Of a stretch of DNA of 64,000 nt, positions 61,308 to 64,000 are shown piece after piece. The notes under the pieces are model-generated. The model was not told the origin of the DNA, searched no databases, and was given only the letters and a program-made list of their open reading frames with translations. Every line of letters starts with the position of its first letter. The first letter of the stretch is position 1. The stretch spans positions 620,001 to 684,000 of the forward strand of contig JAEWUC010000008.1 in assembly GCA_023397505.1 (NCBI GenBank), in the 5' to 3' direction. The DNA is from Bacteroidota bacterium. GTDB taxonomy: Bacteria > Bacteroidota > Ignavibacteria > Ignavibacteriales > Melioribacteraceae. A program made the position numbers and the translations under genes.

Positions 61308-61865
61308 ATGAAAAAGTACACGATTATTGTTTTTATAGTATTCTTTTATCTCTCTTCTTATGCCCAATCAAAACTTGGCTGGAGATATGAACCGTATTTT
61401 TTTATTTCTAAAAATGTAGTTAGCGGAGTACTTTCTTACAAAAGTGAAAAATCTTTTAATCCGCAACCCGTTAGTATTTATGCATCATATAAATATTTTT
61501 TAGATAATGAATTTATAGTTAATCCCAAATTAGGGTACTTGATATCTTCCGATAATTCGGAAGATTTTTTCGATGGATGGGAAATGGGCTTACTATTACA
61601 TTATAAAACATGGAAAGAGTTGTACTTATCAAGTGGAATTATGATGCACTATAACAATTATAATGTTTATCCCCAAATTATTATTGAAAGCGGTTGGATA
61701 CCATTTTTAGTTGTAGGTTCAGGCATAAATATTACCAATGTGTTTAATATTGAACTACAATATTTAATTGCATTGAAGAAACAGTACGGTTTAATTAACT
61801 CAGAAAATACGAGAAAGGTACTTGGTGAATTAAAACTTAGCTTCGGCTTTGAGTGGGAATTATAG
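61308..61865 (+). CDS. Exported beta-strand-rich protein, unknown
   Basis: Not recognised. The 185-aa product (ATG at 61308; an adjacent GTG at 61305 is possible) has a signal peptide ending near SSYAQ. Strand-rich sequence with many aromatic residues follows (YKYFLDNEFIVNPKLGYLIS, MGLLLHYKTWKELYLSSGIM). It ends in LKLSFGFEWEL. The pattern fits a small outer-membrane barrel of about eight strands. It is followed by a hairpin and a second protein of similar type. Confidence 0.6.
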   Translation: MKKYTIIVFIVFFYLSSYAQSKLGWRYEPYFFISKNVVSGVLSYKSEKSFNPQPVSIYASYKYFLDNEFIVNPKLGYLISSDNSEDFFDGWEMGLLLHYKTWKELYLSSGIMMHYNNYNVYPQIIIESGWIPFLVVGSGINITNVFNIELQYLIALKKQYGLINSENTRKVLGELKLSFGFEWEL

Positions 61866-61926
61866 TAAAGATCGATTTAGTAATTTCTCCCCCAAAAATG
61901 ATTTTACTTCATGAAAGCGATAGAGT

Positions 61927-61953
61927 AACGGGATTTATTTCGTAAGTCCCGTT
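61927..61953 (+). terminator. Hairpin after the exported protein gene
   Basis: AACGGGA (61927-61933) pairs with TCCCGTT (61947-61953), then TCTAATTT. Confidence 0.5.
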
Positions 61954-62008
61954 TCTAATTTATGTGAAAATGATTTTCCTTTTCTTCAAAAAATTATAAT
62001 GCACTCTT

Positions 62009-62557
62009 ATGAGAATAAAAAATATTTTCTTCATAATCTTTCTGCTAATTACTGTTTTCCAATCGCAAAATAAAGCACAACTTTCAGTCGGACTTATTCA
62101 TGAACCTTTTAAGATAACTGGCGATTTTAATACCCCAAGTATTTCAACAATTGGGGGATCGGCATTTGTTTGTTATCAAGTAGATTCAACAAAATCTATT
62201 TCGTTGAGGATAGGTTTTTATGCTAAAAATTTGGATGCAAGAATCTTTGCCGGAACACAGTATTCTATTTTAGGAGAATATAAATTTACTAGAAAAATAT
62301 TTTCACTTTTTGGCCTGAGTTTATACGAAAATAATGCAACCTCATCGATGTCTGGGAGAATTACAAATAAATCGGTAATGTTTATTAATGCGGGAATTGG
62401 AATAAATCCAATTGACTGGTTTAAGAATGAAATTATTTTACTTTTTCCTGTTGGTAACAGTGAAGTTGCCACTGTAAAATTTTTCTATGATCAAATATCA
62501 CATTATCATATTGATTACATAATAAAAGTTAATTTCGTCTTTATATTAAAGTTGTAG
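62009..62557 (+). CDS. Exported beta-strand-rich protein, unknown
   Basis: Not recognised. The 182-aa product has a signal peptide (about 1-24, QNKAQ) and alternating hydrophobic strands (ISLRIGFYAKNLDARIFAGTQYSILGEYKF), ending in VNFVFILKL. The overall pattern resembles the protein encoded upstream, but no convincing sequence similarity can be seen by eye. A small outer-membrane barrel is the best guess. Confidence 0.58.
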   Translation: MRIKNIFFIIFLLITVFQSQNKAQLSVGLIHEPFKITGDFNTPSISTIGGSAFVCYQVDSTKSISLRIGFYAKNLDARIFAGTQYSILGEYKFTRKIFSLFGLSLYENNATSSMSGRITNKSVMFINAGIGINPIDWFKNEIILLFPVGNSEVATVKFFYDQISHYHIDYIIKVNFVFILKL

Positions 62558-62702
62558 TTGCCAGCAATCCAAATCTTATTTTTAGCAATTTCTTTTTCTG
62601 ACAAACCGATTTATTCATATTTTTAATTGTTGGAAATAAAATATTATATCGCTTATTCTATCAGCCGAATATGTCATACTGACATCAGGAAGAGAAGATT
62701 TT

Positions 62703-63548
62703 ATGGATAATTTTAATCCAGTTACACAAGACGCACCGAGCGATCCTCAAAACCCGGCATCGATGGCGCCTGTAATTTTAGAAAGCGGCGGCTCGAAAAT
62801 TTTAGGGACAATGTTTATAGCTTCAGGTGCGGGACCTCACCCGGTTATAATTTTACTGCACGGTTTCCCCGGCAATGAAGTTAATTACGATCTTTCTCAT
62901 ACTTTACGGCGGCAGGGATTTAATGTCTTGGTTTTTCATTACCGAGGCTGTTGGGGCAGCGAAGGAAATTATTCCTGGCAGAATTTAATTGAAGATACCA
63001 GTGAAGCAATCAATTTTGTAAAAAGCGATTACGTTTGTGAAAAATTCCGGGTTGATAAAAACAATATAATTCTTATAGGTCACAGCATGGGAGGTTTTGC
63101 CGCTCTTTACAATTCAATATTGCACGATGAAATTAAAAACGTTGTATCAATAGCGGGGTTTAATTCGGGCGCATTCGGTGAAATTCTTGCCATCAATAAA
63201 ATGATTTACGATTACAGCGTTCAAACAATTCAACCCGCCGTACCTTTTGTAAAAACCGAATCAGCTGAAAAGTTAATGGATGAATATGTTGTTCATAAAA
63301 CAGAGTGGAATCTTTTAAATCATATCGGTAAACTATCGCAAAAAAATATTTTAATGATTGCATCAAAATACGATACGATTGCACCGATTGATATTCATCA
63401 TAAACCACTTGCGGATAAATTAAGAAGTAAAATGGAAAATGGAAGAAGTAAAATGGAAGAGCATATACTTGAGACCGGGCATTCATTTTCGGATAAAAGG
63501 ATTGAACTTTCAATGTTAATTTCCAAATGGCTTTATAATATTATTTAA
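62703..63548 (+). CDS. Alpha/beta hydrolase
   Basis: The 281-aa cytoplasmic enzyme has the oxyanion segment LLHGFPGNEVNYD, the nucleophile elbow GHSMGG (Ser near residue 128) and a late His in LETGHSFSDKR. The Asp is probably in SKYDTIAPID. The fold matches dienelactone hydrolase/peptidase S9-like families; the substrate is unknown. A short internal duplication is present near the C-terminus (RSKMENGRSKMEEH). It lies 8 bp upstream of a decarboxylase gene. Confidence 0.85.
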   Translation: MDNFNPVTQDAPSDPQNPASMAPVILESGGSKILGTMFIASGAGPHPVIILLHGFPGNEVNYDLSHTLRRQGFNVLVFHYRGCWGSEGNYSWQNLIEDTSEAINFVKSDYVCEKFRVDKNNIILIGHSMGGFAALYNSILHDEIKNVVSIAGFNSGAFGEILAINKMIYDYSVQTIQPAVPFVKTESAEKLMDEYVVHKTEWNLLNHIGKLSQKNILMIASKYDTIAPIDIHHKPLADKLRSKMENGRSKMEEHILETGHSFSDKRIELSMLISKWLYNII

Positions 63549-63556
63549 GGGAAAAA

Positions 63557-64000
63557 ATGGAAGAGAATAAAAATAAAATTGATATGTCTTCGGAAGAATT
63601 TAAAAAATTCGGTTACGAGTTGATTGACTGGGCAGCAAATTATTTAGATAATTTGGAATCGTATCCTGTACTTCCTAATGTAAAACCTGGTGACATTAAA
63701 TCCAAGTTACCAAATAATGCACCGGAAAAATCGCAGCCGTTTGAAGATTACATAAAAGATTTGAACGAAATTATTCTGCCGGGTGTAACACATTGGCAGC
63801 ATCCGAACTTTATGGCGTACTTTAATTCAACCGGAAGCAAGCCGTCCATTCTTGGCGAACTTGTTGCTGCGGCTTTCGGCACAAACGGAATGGTTTGGAA
63901 ATCAAACCCTGCGTCAACCGAACTTGAAGAAACAGTTTTAAATTGGTTCCGAGAATTAATAGGTCTGCCTAAAAATCATTTTGGAGTTGTGTATGATTCA
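63557..64000 (+). CDS. PLP-dependent group II (aromatic-L-amino-acid-type) decarboxylase, N-terminal part
   Basis: The frame is open from the ATG at 63557 (GGG upstream) to the window end, 148 codons. It begins with a helical N-terminal region (EEFKKFGYELIDWAANYLDN) and has THWQHPNFMAYFNSTGSKPSILGE, the hallmark of the group II family (DDC/TDC). NGMVWKSNPASTELE follows. The PLP-binding Lys lies beyond the window. It probably decarboxylates an aromatic amino acid. The 8-bp gap to the hydrolase gene suggests one operon. Confidence 0.9.
   Translation, partial: MEENKNKIDMSSEEFKKFGYELIDWAANYLDNLESYPVLPNVKPGDIKSKLPNNAPEKSQPFEDYIKDLNEIILPGVTHWQHPNFMAYFNSTGSKPSILGELVAAAFGTNGMVWKSNPASTELEETVLNWFRELIGLPKNHFGVVYDS

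Overview
The window looks like a chromosomal stretch from a member of the Ignavibacteria (Bacteroidota/Chlorobiota group) or a close relative. Supporting signs are two secreted proteins ending in a T9SS type A sorting domain of the NPFNPxTTI kind (15586-17094 and 55297-56712), TonB-dependent receptors, DUF2911, DUF5686 and HYC_CC_PP family proteins, the long form of IspG, and an A+T-rich genome. Shine-Dalgarno sequences (GGAG/AGGAG) are clear, and several genes (radA, carA) appear to start at TTG. No rRNA, tRNA, CRISPR array, integrase or transposase was recognised.

Left part (1-47.9 kb): mostly core genome. In order: a truncated reverse-strand membrane protein diverging from an acidic Cys-rich exported protein; a seven-haem NapC/NirT-type cytochrome; an MlaF-like ATPase overlapping radA; a MauE-thioredoxin fusion; a zinc-ribbon coiled-coil protein; a Nif3-like protein; ispG; a PfpI protein; dnaG; a GH13 enzyme. 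A 3.2-kb block with a lipoprotein and a T9SS substrate follows, bounded by inverted palindromic repeats. Then come an exported protein, a response regulator, carAB, an RlpA-like lipoprotein, a four-gene thiol-redox cluster, a copper-type cluster (HYC_CC_PP, HMA, TonB receptor), a prohibitin, a GNAT protein, DUF5686 and DUF2911 proteins, a second TonB receptor, a pyrimidine nucleoside phosphorylase, pepT, a cation diffusion facilitator, an acyl-CoA ligase, a YjbR protein, a tail-specific protease, ybaK, a 54-aa bL38-like ORF and a KamA-family radical SAM enzyme.

Accessory region (48.0-57.9 kb): the most unusual part. It opens with about 22 units of degenerate sequence on a 21-bp period (48043-48505). 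Next is a reverse-strand ParE/RelE-Phd toxin-antitoxin pair between two ~195-bp direct repeats. A string of forward genes follows: TPR-HEPN, DUF2938, a second Phd/RelE pair, a beta-barrel-like protein, a Tat-exported TIGR04076 protein and a T9SS substrate. These are separated by non-coding spacers that share two short motifs resembling the L''/R'' and L'/R' boxes of integron attC sites. I read this as a cassette array without a local integrase (CALIN-like). That is an inference; the recurrent motifs are directly visible. Two tandem paralogous lipoproteins close the region.

Right part (58-64 kb): core genes again, namely nfu, an RsmI-like methyltransferase and proS on the reverse strand, then two small exported proteins, an alpha/beta hydrolase and the start of a PLP-dependent group II decarboxylase running off the end.
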